DNA from: an uncultured Pseudomonadota bacterium
GTDB taxonomy: Bacteria; Myxococcota_A; Polyangia; HGW-17
Reading direction: 5' to 3'
Length of the DNA stretch: 8,263 nucleotides
Assembly: GCA_938004375.1 (NCBI GenBank)
Contig: CALKWH010000034.1
Location: forward strand, 1-8,263
This document shows, piece after piece, positions 1-6,610 of the stretch. The position numbers and the translations under genes are program-made. The first letter of the stretch is position 1. The number at the start of each line of letters is the position of its first letter. The notes beneath the pieces were generated by a model, which did no database searches, was not told the origin of the DNA, and saw nothing but the letters and a program-made list of their open reading frames with translations.

Positions 1-1
1 G

Positions 2-1576
2 TACGATGTCACAGGTTGCCTGCTGGCGGGGAGCTGCGGGGACGGGGTCGTCCAGGACGATTTCCATGAGCAGTGCGATGGGAACGATCTGAACAGTGAG
101 ACCTGCGCCACACTTGGATTCGTCGGCGGCGTTCTGGCTTGTGACGACATGTGCCATTTCCTGACGACCGGATGCACATCGTGCGGCAACGGCGTGATCA
201 ACGCCGGTGAGCAGTGCGACGGGACCGCGCTGGGCGGCCAGACGTGCGTGACCAAGGGGTTCGTCGGGGGCACACTGGCGTGCAACGCGTCGTGCAGCGG
301 GTTCGTGACGACGGGGTGCGCGCAGTGCGGGAACAACACGATCAACTCGCCGGAGGTGTGCGACGGGGACGCGCTGGGCGGCCGGACGTGCGTGACCCTT
401 GGCTACGACGGAGGCACCCTCGCCTGCGTCACGATGTGCACGGACTTCGACACCTCGGGTTGCTGGCGCTGCGGAGACGGGGTCTTACAACCCGAGAACG
501 GCGAGACCTGCGACGACGGCGGGACGCTCCCGTGGGACGGCTGCGACCCCACCTGCACGGTGGAGCCCTCGTTCCACCTCCCCGTTCGGCTCGCAGGAGG
601 GGGCGGAAGCAACGAGGGGCGACTCGAGATCTTCCTCGACGGCTCGTGGCGTCGGGTGCGCGGCGACGTGACGGCCCTCTGGCAGGACGGGCTCGCGGAG
701 GTGGTGTGCCGCCAACTGGGGTTCACCGGTGCCGAACACCGGTTCATCGCCGACGCAACCGTCGAGTTTGGAGCGGGCACCGGGGCTTTCGCCATGTCCG
801 GCCTGGAGTGCACCGGCTTGGAATCGACCCTCGTCCATTGCCGTTTTCCGGGTTGGTACCAAGCTGCACCATCGGCACCGGAGGTCCCGGCCGGGCTCGA
901 GTGTGCGCCGGGCGAAGGGGATCTGAGGTTGACCTCCCATTTCGATCATCCTTCGGTGGATGGCAGGATCGGACGGGTGCAGATCTTCCATGAGGACGCG
1001 TGGGGAGAGGTGTGCCGGCCTGAATGGGAAGGCTCGTATCACGCGGTCACGGCCTGCCGTCAGCTTGGCTATCGCGACGGGGAGCCGGTCGACGGGGCCC
1101 TCTATCCCGCGCCCACCGATGATTTCCTGCTCGACGGGGTCGTCTGCCAGGGCGCCGAGCAGCGCCTCATCGACTGTGATCATGACGAGTGGGGGATCGA
1201 GGACTGCAGCGCCTGGGAGGCTTTCGCCCTGCGATGCGCCCATCACCAGGAAGGGGATGCCCGACTGGTCGGCGGCGACCTTGGAAACGAAGGACGCTTG
1301 GAGGTGCTGCACCACGGCGTCTGGGGCCAGGTGTGCGACGACTCCCTGTCGACTCCCGGGCCTGCCCAGGCGCGCTTCGTCTCCGTGTCTTGCCTCCAGT
1401 TGGCCTTCTCAGGCATGGGGACCCTCATGGGGACGGCGGCGACGACCCTCGATGCCCCGTTCCTGCATGATGTCGCTTGCGGAGGCCTGGAGGAGAGGCT
1501 GCTCGACTGTTTCTGGTCCGGCTGGAGCGGCGCCTGCCCCACGGGACAGGTGGTGACCCTCACCTGCACCCCCTGA
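2..1576 (+). CDS. Cysteine-rich repeat and triple-SRCR-domain extracellular protein (5' end beyond window)
   Basis: The frame is open to the left edge, so the start lies outside; 524 residues are visible, ending in TGA. Visible residues 12-188 hold three complete six-cysteine units of about 48 residues (pattern CGDG, CDG, TC, LAC, C, GC) and a fourth, shorter four-cysteine unit of the DUF4215/Myxococcus repeat kind (CGDGVLQ, TCDD, GCDPTC). The tail of an earlier unit (YDVTGC) precedes them. Three SRCR domains follow at about residues 195-301, 308-412 and 420-522, recognised by the opening 'V/LRL..G....EGRLE(V/I)', 'VCRQLG' and 'CxGxExxLxxC' motifs. SRCR domains bind ligands in metazoan receptors; here they imply an exported, disulfide-rich binding protein. 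No membrane anchor or sorting signal is seen at the C-terminus. The gene converges with the kinase gene 28 bases downstream. Domain identity is fairly sure; ligand and location are unknown. Confidence 0.9.
   Translation, partial: YDVTGCLLAGSCGDGVVQDDFHEQCDGNDLNSETCATLGFVGGVLACDDMCHFLTTGCTSCGNGVINAGEQCDGTALGGQTCVTKGFVGGTLACNASCSGFVTTGCAQCGNNTINSPEVCDGDALGGRTCVTLGYDGGTLACVTMCTDFDTSGCWRCGDGVLQPENGETCDDGGTLPWDGCDPTCTVEPSFHLPVRLAGGGGSNEGRLEIFLDGSWRRVRGDVTALWQDGLAEVVCRQLGFTGAEHRFIADATVEFGAGTGAFAMSGLECTGLESTLVHCRFPGWYQAAPSAPEVPAGLECAPGEGDLRLTSHFDHPSVDGRIGRVQIFHEDAWGEVCRPEWEGSYHAVTACRQLGYRDGEPVDGALYPAPTDDFLLDGVVCQGAEQRLIDCDHDEWGIEDCSAWEAFALRCAHHQEGDARLVGGDLGNEGRLEVLHHGVWGQVCDDSLSTPGPAQARFVSVSCLQLAFSGMGTLMGTAATTLDAPFLHDVACGGLEERLLDCFWSGWSGACPTGQVVTLTCTP
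35..565 (+). repeat. Tandem cysteine-rich coding repeats (four units)
   Basis: Units lie at 35-181, 182-325, 326-469 and 470-565. The first three each encode six cysteines, enough for three disulfides. The fourth encodes four cysteines and matches the shorter DUF4215-like form. The second and third units are exactly 144 bases apart and share nearly identical stretches, for example GCGCTGGGCGGCC at 227-239 and at 371-383. This suggests recent unit duplication. Confidence 0.85.
584..904 (+). other. SRCR domain 1 (lacks one conserved cysteine pair)
   Basis: It begins VRLAGGGG and continues with EGRLEIF, VVCRQLG, LECTG and the closing LEC. The position that is normally 'WGxVCDD' reads WRRVRGD, so cysteine C2 is arginine. 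The region before the last cysteine (YQAAPSAPEVPAG) also has no C7. Only C3, C5, C6 and C8 remain. Confidence 0.8.
923..1237 (+). other. SRCR domain 2
   Basis: It has all six group-A cysteines in order: WGEVC, TACRQLG, VVCQG, IDCDHDEWG, EDC and LRC. The opening LRLTSHFDHPSVDGRIGRVQIF matches the first SRCR strands, although it is less typical than domain 3. Confidence 0.85.
1259..1567 (+). other. SRCR domain 3 (C-terminal)
   Basis: It opens ARLVGGDLGNEGRLEV, followed by WGQVCDD, VSCLQLA, VACGGLE, LLDCFWSGW, GAC and the final LTC, giving all six group-A cysteines. It ends three residues before the stop codon. It is the most canonical of the three domains. Confidence 0.88.
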
Positions 1577-1604
1577 CGGGACGTTCCCCAAGACGCAGCC
1601 CCGC
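1577..1604. other. 28-base convergent intergenic gap
   Basis: It separates the stop codons of the SRCR protein (+) and the kinase (-). It contains only a 4-base stem (GGGA-CGT-TCCC, from 1578) and no clear terminator for either gene, so the converging transcripts probably overlap. Confidence 0.5.
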
Positions 1605-3929
1605 TCAACTCCGCTGAAGGAAAGGCAGGAAATGGGCGGCGAAATCGCTCACGGTCCGTGGACGCCGACCGGGGTCCTTCTGAAGGGGCCAGAGGATGGC
1701 GGTCTCGAAACCGGCGCTCATGGGGGTGATCAGTGATGGGCGGGGTGGTGACTCGCGCAGGTGCGCTTCGATCATCTCCCGACGGCTCTCCTTCAGGAAG
1801 GGGAGCCGGCCGGTGAACAACTGGAAGATGATGACCCCCAGGGAGTAGATGTCGGAGGACGGTGTGGGCGCCTCGCCCCGACACTGCTCCGGACTCAGGT
1901 ACGCGGGCATCGAAGGCGGACTGGCTCCCATGGCGTCGCTGCGGCCCTCTCCCGGAGCGTTGAAGCGGGCGAGCCCGAAGTCCATGATCTTCACGTGATG
2001 CTCGATCAGCGGCCGATGCTCGAGATAGATGTTGTCCGGGTTCAGATCGCCGTGCACGATACCCTTGGCATGGGCGGCGGCGAGCACGTCGAACACCTGG
2101 GAGAGGATGTCGTAACTGACCCTCGGGGGGAGGCTCCTGCTCAACAGGATGGAATTGCCCAGGGTGGCGCCCCGCAGCTTTTCCATGACCAGGTAATGAT
2201 ATCGCTCGTCCAGGACCCCGAAGGAATACACTTCGAGGACGTGGGGGCTGTTGATGACGCTCGCCGCCTGGGCCTCGGCGAGGAAGCGCTGGATCATCGG
2301 GGAATCGTGGCAGAATGCGGGGTCCAGCACCTTGATCGCGACCTCCTTGCCGATCACGTCGGAGACGGCCGCGTAGACCGCGCCCAGGCCGCCCCACCCC
2401 AGGATGCCCTGCACCGTATAATCTCCGAAGTGTCTTCCGATGAGCGCGTTGCGCCAGTCCTGCGCCTGGACGAGGCCGACGCCAGACGGGGAATCGGGAT
2501 CTCTCGAGGGCGGCAACCCGATAGACGGTCCGGCGGTCGGGGGGATGGTGGGCGGACCTGACGTCGAGGGAAGAGTGTCGGCGGTGGCCACGTTCTCCGG
2601 GGTCGTGGTGCCGCCGGTCGAGTCGTGTCCGCCGGCATCGGGGATCGTGAGCGAGCCGTCCTCGACGCGGCGCGGGCTGAAATCCCGATTGCCGGTGGGT
2701 TCGATGATGGCGCTGTCCTCCTCGCTCAGAAAGGACATGTCGGAGGGGGGAGGCTTCCTTCCTGCCTCCCGGTCGACGGATTGGACGCGTCTGACCGAAA
2801 CCGGCTCCTCGACCGCCGGTTCCGGGACACCGGTGAGCATGGCGCTGAATTGGTCCGGGTCGATGAGCGCCGACTCCATGCCGGCCCGACGCCGTTCCTC
2901 CTGCACCTCGTCGAAGAGCCGCTTGGGGATCGACTTCACCAGGAGGCGCGCGCTGGCGGGGACCCTCTTTTCCAAGGTCTGGAAATACCGGATGTCCTGC
3001 ACGATGTCGTCGTTGAACAGGGACTTGACCAAGCGCGTGATCTTTCCGGAGCGGAACCCGGAGTGATGATGGGTGAGATAGGAGTCCAACGCTCGGCAGA
3101 GCTCCTCGGCTGAGTTGAACCGATCGCCGGAATACAACGCCAGACAGCGTGACAACAGGCGGTCGAGCTCCCGTGACACGGCCGGATTCACACTGCTCGC
3201 GGCCGCGTAGTTGCATCGGGTGATGCGGTTGAGGAGCTTCAGGGGAGATTTCTCGATGAAAGGCGGCACCCCCGTGAGCATCTCGTAGAGGATGCTGCCG
3301 AAACTGAAGATGTCGGCCTTGAAGGAGAAGTCCGATCCGGACACCTGCTCGGGAGACAGGTAGCTGATCTGTCGGAAATCCAGCTCGTGGAGGTGTTCCT
3401 TCGAGATCATCGGACTCAGGTGTCCGAACGCGACTGTGTTCACGCGACCCGAATACGAAATGAGGACGTTGTGGGGGTTGAGGTGGCCATGCACCACACC
3501 CAAGGGAAAGTCCTTCGTGCGGACCGCGTGGATGTGGCTCAGGACACGGGCGAGCTCGTACCCGATGTACACGGCGTAGGCGTCCGAGAGCATCCGGTCC
3601 CTTCGCCTGAGCTCCCGCAGGATGTGCAGCAGGGACTTGCCCCAGACGTACCGGTACACCACGAACTGCAAGCCTTCATGCACCCCGTCACGATAGAGCG
3701 TCGGCACGGCGGGGTGGTGGACGGCCCTCAGCGTGGCAGCCTCCCGGGTCAGATCCGTCGAATACGTCTCACTGTGAAGGTGGACGGGATTGACCTGCTT
3801 GAAGGTCTTGAAGGTGGAGAACTCCCGCTCGGAGAGGTCGACCACCCGATGGATGAGGAACGGCGGCGTCGAGCTCAGTTGTTCGACGAAGAGATAGTCC
3901 AGGGAGACATAGGGGTCGATGTACTGCAT
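1605..3929 (-). CDS. Tandem pseudokinase-Ser/Thr protein kinase
   Basis: A 774-residue protein from ATG at 3929. Residues about 21-285 form a kinase fold without catalytic residues: no glycine-rich loop, HGHLNPHN (147-154) in place of HRDLKPxN, AFG (167-169) in place of DFG, while YLSPEQ and KADIFSFG keep the fold. A charged helical stretch (about 290-370) and a Pro/Ser/Thr-rich, probably disordered linker (about 370-500) follow. Residues about 504-770 are a PknB-like kinase with GWGGLG (511-516), VAIK (Lys533), a probable helix-C Glu552, HGDLNPDN (626-633; Asp628, Asn633), DFG (650-652) and SPEQ (679-682). The catalytic-loop Lys is Asn. No membrane helix or signal peptide is seen, so it should be cytosolic. 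Start choice: ATG 3974 and TTG 3989 are also in frame, but codons with GC-rich third positions begin at 3929; no good ribosome site supports any of them. It lies downstream of the lipoprotein gene, same strand, 114-base gap. Confidence 0.92.
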   Translation of the reverse strand: MQYIDPYVSLDYLFVEQLSSTPPFLIHRVVDLSEREFSTFKTFKQVNPVHLHSETYSTDLTREAATLRAVHHPAVPTLYRDGVHEGLQFVVYRYVWGKSLLHILRELRRRDRMLSDAYAVYIGYELARVLSHIHAVRTKDFPLGVVHGHLNPHNVLISYSGRVNTVAFGHLSPMISKEHLHELDFRQISYLSPEQVSGSDFSFKADIFSFGSILYEMLTGVPPFIEKSPLKLLNRITRCNYAAASSVNPAVSRELDRLLSRCLALYSGDRFNSAEELCRALDSYLTHHHSGFRSGKITRLVKSLFNDDIVQDIRYFQTLEKRVPASARLLVKSIPKRLFDEVQEERRRAGMESALIDPDQFSAMLTGVPEPAVEEPVSVRRVQSVDREAGRKPPPSDMSFLSEEDSAIIEPTGNRDFSPRRVEDGSLTIPDAGGHDSTGGTTTPENVATADTLPSTSGPPTIPPTAGPSIGLPPSRDPDSPSGVGLVQAQDWRNALIGRHFGDYTVQGILGWGGLGAVYAAVSDVIGKEVAIKVLDPAFCHDSPMIQRFLAEAQAASVINSPHVLEVYSFGVLDERYHYLVMEKLRGATLGNSILLSRSLPPRVSYDILSQVFDVLAAAHAKGIVHGDLNPDNIYLEHRPLIEHHVKIMDFGLARFNAPGEGRSDAMGASPPSMPAYLSPEQCRGEAPTPSSDIYSLGVIIFQLFTGRLPFLKESRREMIEAHLRESPPRPSLITPMSAGFETAILWPLQKDPGRRPRTVSDFAAHFLPFLQRS
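1620..2420 (-). other. C-terminal Ser/Thr kinase domain, probably active
   Basis: It starts at YTVQGILGWGGLGAVY and keeps the ATP-anchoring Lys (VAIKVLD), the catalytic Asp (GIVHGDLNPDN), the Mg-binding Asp (KIMDFGLA), and subdomains VIII-IX (AYLSPEQ, SSDIYSLGVIIFQLFTGRLPF). The Lys two residues after the catalytic Asp is Asn. Hydrophobic Leu/Met positions follow the Hanks pattern of bacterial PknB-like kinases. Confidence 0.88.
3075..3869 (-). other. N-terminal pseudokinase domain
   Basis: The fold is recognised by HHPAVPTLY, YELARVLSHIHA, GVVHGHLNPHNVLI, YLSPEQ and ADIFSFGSILYEMLTGVPPF. The HRD aspartate is His and the DFG aspartate is Ala (codon GCG at 3429-3431). The nucleotide-binding glycine loop is absent. 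Phosphotransfer is therefore unlikely, and a regulatory or scaffolding role is inferred. Confidence 0.85.
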
Positions 3930-3961
3930 GTTCCAATCGGAAGCGCATGGTTTCCTGAAAC

Positions 3962-3989
3962 AGACTACTCCCATTGAGTCCGGTGTCAA
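3962..3989 (-). promoter_or_regulatory. Candidate sigma-70-type promoter of the kinase gene
   Basis: On the minus strand a perfect TTGACA (3989-3984) is followed after 16 bases by TAGTCT (3967-3962), a partial -10 match. Transcription would begin near 3955, giving a leader of about 26 bases before ATG 3929. If this is right, the TTG start at 3989 is excluded because it is part of the promoter. The -10 is weak. Confidence 0.4.
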
Positions 3990-4005
3990 TCACGCGGATA
4001 GGAAA

Positions 4006-4036
4006 CGACTGATAATAGGACAGGAACCTGCAGTCG
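4006..4036 (-). terminator. Inverted repeat between lipoprotein and kinase genes (possible terminator or operator)
   Basis: CGACTG (4006-4011) and CAGTCG (4031-4036) are perfectly complementary arms, enclosing a second palindrome CAGGAACCTG (4021-4030). It lies 8 bases past the lipoprotein stop codon. Only a short T run follows on the minus strand (TTTCC), so rho-independent termination is uncertain. Confidence 0.25.
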
Positions 4037-4043
4037 GCGGGTG

Positions 4044-6512
4044 TCAAGGGACGTAGGTCAGGAAGACGTCGTAGGAACCTGCATGCGGGAGCCCGTCGAT
4101 GGAAGCCTGGGCGTTGCCGGCCACCCAGGAGTGTCCCGTGGAGTCCACGGCCACCCGGGGCTCGTTGTCGGTCCCCGTGCTCCCCCACTGGGTCGACGAG
4201 AGGGTCACGCCCGACGTGTTGACCTTGAACCACACGATGTCCTGGGTACCCAGATTGACGAAGCCAGACAGGGCGCCGCTGGTATATCCCACGACGTGGG
4301 CGTTTCCGGAGCCGTCCACCGCCACGTTGGTACCATATTCCGTGGAGCCCGTCCCCAGCTGCCGCGTCCAAGAGCGTGCCCCCGCGGAGGTCAGTTTCGT
4401 CAGGAAGATGTCGAATCCGCCCAGGTTGGGCTGCCCGTCCATCGAAGTCTGTGTCGTGCCGGTCACGAACAGGTTGTCCGAGCCGTCCATCGCGACGCCC
4501 TGGACCATGTCGAGACCGGTGCAACCCCATTGAACGGTCCAGAGCAACGAGCCGGCGCTGGAGTACTTGCAGACGAACGCGTCATAGGACCCGACCTGGA
4601 CCTGGCCGTTGAGCGCCCCCTGCGCCACCCCGGAGACATACACGTTACCCCCGGAGTCGACGGCCAGCGCGTCGGTCGAGTCCCCGCCCGCCGTGCCCCC
4701 CTGCCGCGTCCACTGCTTCACGCCGGCTGCGTTGAACTTGGTCACGTAGAAATCGGCCCCCCCCGCATAGGGCTGTCCGTCCATGGCCACGAATGTGTTT
4801 CCGCCCACGTAAACGGCATCGGAGCCGTACACCGTGACCGCGTATCCCCGGTCGTTGCTGGTGGTGCCCCATTGCCTCGTCCATAGCCGGGTTCCCGACG
4901 AGTCGTACTTCGTGAGGAACACGTCCTCCAGGCCGAGGTTGCTCTGCCCATCCAATGCCCCGTTGGTGGTCCCTGCCACGTAGATGTTCCCAGCGCTGTC
5001 GATGGCCACGCCGTTGGCCGCATCACTGCCGGTGGTCCCCAGCATCCGGGTCCACTGACGCACGCCGGACGCTGCGTATTTCACGATGAACAGATCATTG
5101 CCGCCGGCATGGGGCTGACCGTCGAGCGAGGCAGCCGTAGTCCCGGCGATGATGATGTTGCCCGACCCGTCGATGGCGACGTCTCCGGCCAGCTCTCCGG
5201 AAGCCGTCCCGAACATCAGCGTGTTCGTGCAGGTCCCGCTGGTCAACTCGCAGGCGGTGCAGCCGGGCAGGCCCCAGCGCTTGTTCCAGGCGCTCTGGCA
5301 GGTGGACCCGCCCAGCGCGGCGCCGTCGCAGGCCTCGCCGTACGCGGTCTGGAGAATCCCGTCCCCGCACCAGAACGCGCACCCGGAGACGTCGAAGGTG
5401 CAGGTGCCGTCGCACGCCAGCGTGCCGGTGTAGAATCCCTGGCTCTCGCAGGTCCCGCCGTTGAGGTTGGTGCCATCGCAGTCTTCCTCGACCGTGGTCT
5501 GAATCAGCCCGTCGCCGCAGCGCCCGAAGCCCGCGCAGTCGAGCAGGTCGAACCGGCAGTCGGCGCCGCAGGCCAGCGTCCCCCCGTAGTAGCCCAGGGT
5601 CTCGCAGGTCGCACCGTCCAGATCCGTGCCCTCGCACTGTTCCCCGGCCCCCGCCTGGATCGCGCCGTCGCCGCACCGCCCGCCGCAGCCCGACAGGTCG
5701 AACCCGCAGGCGGTGTCGCACGCGAGGGTGCCCGGGCGCTCCCCTAGAGACTCGCAGGTCTCGCCGTCGAGGTTGGCGCCGTCACAGGCCTCCCCCGAGC
5801 CCGCCTGGACCACCCCGTCCCCGCAGCGACCGTCGCAGCCGGAGAAATCGAAGGCGCAGGCGGCGTCGCACGCGAGCGTTCCGGGGTTATGGCCCAGTGT
5901 CTCGCAGGTCTCCTGGTCCAGGTTCGAGCCGTCGCAGACCTCGCCCTCGGACGCCTGGATGACGCCGTCCCCGCAGCGCTCGGCGCAGCCGCCGGCGTCG
6001 TACGTGCAGTCGGCGGCACACGCCAGCGTGCCCCGATAGAACCCCAGGGTCTGACACGTCGCTCCGGCCAGGTCCTCGCCCTCGCACTCCTCGTACTCAC
6101 CCTGGAGCGCGCCGTCCCCGCAGCGACCGGCGGCCTCGCAGTCGCTCTCGTCGTAGCCCGCGCAGTCGGCGGCGCAGGCGAGCGTCCCGCCGTGGTACCC
6201 CAAGAGCACGCAGGAGTTGCCGTTCAGGTGGGTGCCGTCGCAGGCCTCGCCGTCCTCGGCGTCCACCTGGTTGTCTCCGCACCGGCCTCCGCACGAGGTC
6301 CGGTCGTAGAAACAGTCGGCACGGCAGGTCAGCGTGCCCACGACGTTGTAATGGCCCAGCGACGCGCAGGTCTCGCCGCCGGTGCTCCCGTCGCACTCCT
6401 CGCCGGGGTCCACGAACCCGTCGCCGCAGCTCTGGGTGACGGTGGTCTTGTCGTCGCAGGAGACGATCCCCAAGGATAAGACAACAAGCAATAAATATGA
6501 TAAGCCCTTCAT
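4044..6512 (-). CDS. Lipoprotein with eight cysteine-rich repeats and a seven-bladed SBBP beta-propeller
   Basis: An 822-residue protein starting at ATG 6512, which is preceded by AGGAGG with a 5-base spacer; an in-frame ATG at 6530 is too close to the predicted transcription start. Residues 1-19 are a type II signal peptide ending in the lipobox IVSC, so Cys19 would be lipidated; Asp-Asp follows it. Residues 29-428 hold eight units of about 50 residues, each with six cysteines (CGDG, CDG/CEG, TC, LAC, C, GC). Residues 429-822 are seven repeats of about 57 residues with the SBBP pattern (GVAIDSAGNIYVAGTT..., DVFLTKY..SG...WTRQWG). A rigid disulfide stalk presenting a beta-propeller on the cell surface is the likely architecture; adhesion or ligand binding is inferred. 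The stalk repeats match those of the SRCR protein in this window. Substrate unknown. Confidence 0.92.
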   Translation of the reverse strand: MKGLSYLLLVVLSLGIVSCDDKTTVTQSCGDGFVDPGEECDGSTGGETCASLGHYNVVGTLTCRADCFYDRTSCGGRCGDNQVDAEDGEACDGTHLNGNSCVLLGYHGGTLACAADCAGYDESDCEAAGRCGDGALQGEYEECEGEDLAGATCQTLGFYRGTLACAADCTYDAGGCAERCGDGVIQASEGEVCDGSNLDQETCETLGHNPGTLACDAACAFDFSGCDGRCGDGVVQAGSGEACDGANLDGETCESLGERPGTLACDTACGFDLSGCGGRCGDGAIQAGAGEQCEGTDLDGATCETLGYYGGTLACGADCRFDLLDCAGFGRCGDGLIQTTVEEDCDGTNLNGGTCESQGFYTGTLACDGTCTFDVSGCAFWCGDGILQTAYGEACDGAALGGSTCQSAWNKRWGLPGCTACELTSGTCTNTLMFGTASGELAGDVAIDGSGNIIIAGTTAASLDGQPHAGGNDLFIVKYAASGVRQWTRMLGTTGSDAANGVAIDSAGNIYVAGTTNGALDGQSNLGLEDVFLTKYDSSGTRLWTRQWGTTSNDRGYAVTVYGSDAVYVGGNTFVAMDGQPYAGGADFYVTKFNAAGVKQWTRQGGTAGGDSTDALAVDSGGNVYVSGVAQGALNGQVQVGSYDAFVCKYSSAGSLLWTVQWGCTGLDMVQGVAMDGSDNLFVTGTTQTSMDGQPNLGGFDIFLTKLTSAGARSWTRQLGTGSTEYGTNVAVDGSGNAHVVGYTSGALSGFVNLGTQDIVWFKVNTSGVTLSSTQWGSTGTDNEPRVAVDSTGHSWVAGNAQASIDGLPHAGSYDVFLTYVP
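4047..5228 (-). repeat. Seven SBBP-type beta-propeller blades
   Basis: Seven repeats average 56 residues. Each carries a 'V.(V/I)D..GN.(Y/V)V.G' strand pair and, in six of seven, a 'D.F..K....G...W(T)' strand. The last blade stops at YDVFLTYVP and lacks the final 'G...WTR' strand, while the first begins with the extra strand TNTLMFG, as expected if the ends close the ring. Two lone cysteines (AFVCKY and QWGCTG) sit in adjacent blades four and five. Confidence 0.82.
5229..6428 (-). repeat. Eight tandem cysteine-rich coding repeats
   Basis: The units begin at protein residues 29, 78, 131, 180, 230, 280, 332 and 382, and are 47-53 residues long (about 150 bases). Every unit has six cysteines, 48 in all. 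Units four and five are about 74% identical in protein sequence (37 of 50 positions), pointing to recent duplication. The last unit diverges in its second half (SAWNKRWGLPGCTAC), acting as the junction to the propeller. Confidence 0.88.
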
Positions 6513-6517
6513 GTCCA

Positions 6518-6523
6518 CCTCCT
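6518..6523 (-). promoter_or_regulatory. Strong ribosome binding site fixing the lipoprotein start
   Basis: On the minus strand AGGAGG ends 5 bases (TGGAC) before ATG 6512. This decides for 6512 over the in-frame ATG at 6530, which has no such site upstream. Confidence 0.8.
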
Positions 6524-6532
6524 TTTCCATTG

Positions 6533-6561
6533 CCTATAGTACGTCCATTTCCGGGATGCAA
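6533..6561 (-). promoter_or_regulatory. Candidate promoter of the lipoprotein gene with upstream A-tract
   Basis: Minus-strand TTGCAT (6561-6556), 17-base spacer, TATAGG (6538-6533). The predicted start is about 15-20 bases before the ATG at 6512, a short leader containing the ribosome site. A run of seven A (6570-6564, minus strand) lies just upstream of the -35 and could act as an UP-like element. The -35 match is only partial. Confidence 0.45.
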
Positions 6562-6581
6562 GATTTTTTTCCGTCAGGGGA

Positions 6582-6610
6582 TTGCCAACCCACCGAGGGA
6601 GAACCATATT
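6582..6610 (+). promoter_or_regulatory. Candidate promoter of the beta-barrel gene
   Basis: TTGCCA (6582-6587; five of six to the -35 consensus), 17-base spacer, CATATT (6605-6610; four of six). Transcription would start near 6617 with a leader of about 67 bases. Its -35 lies 20 bases from the -35 of the divergent lipoprotein promoter candidate. Confidence 0.45.

Noticed and set aside
214..993. A 259-codon plus-strand frame inside the SRCR gene
   Set aside because: The translation is almost entirely Arg-rich low-complexity, and the other frame has clear cysteine repeats and SRCR domains.
1243..3216. A 657-codon open frame on the minus strand overlapping the kinase gene
   Set aside because: It is rich in Arg/Pro/Gly/His without domain motifs, and it overlaps the well-supported kinase in another frame on the same strand. 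It is typical of high-GC shadow frames.
3930..3989. A longer kinase start at TTG 3989 or ATG 3974
   Set aside because: The added codons have AT-rich third positions unlike the gene body, and TTG 3989 is part of a perfect TTGACA promoter element. Not excluded for ATG 3974.
4022..4083. Direct repeat AGGAACCTGCA at 4022-4032 and 4073-4083
   Set aside because: Only two 11-base copies, one inside the lipoprotein coding end; no associated mobile-element features, so probably chance.
5229..6428. Regular repeats as a possible CRISPR array
   Set aside because: The period is about 150 bases, the units are imperfect, and they are in frame in a protein with conserved cysteines.
5109..6479. Several 130-210 codon plus-strand frames opposite the cysteine-rich repeats
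   Set aside because: They mirror the repeated, GC-rich lipoprotein coding sequence and have Ala/Gly/Val-rich translations with no motif or ribosome site.
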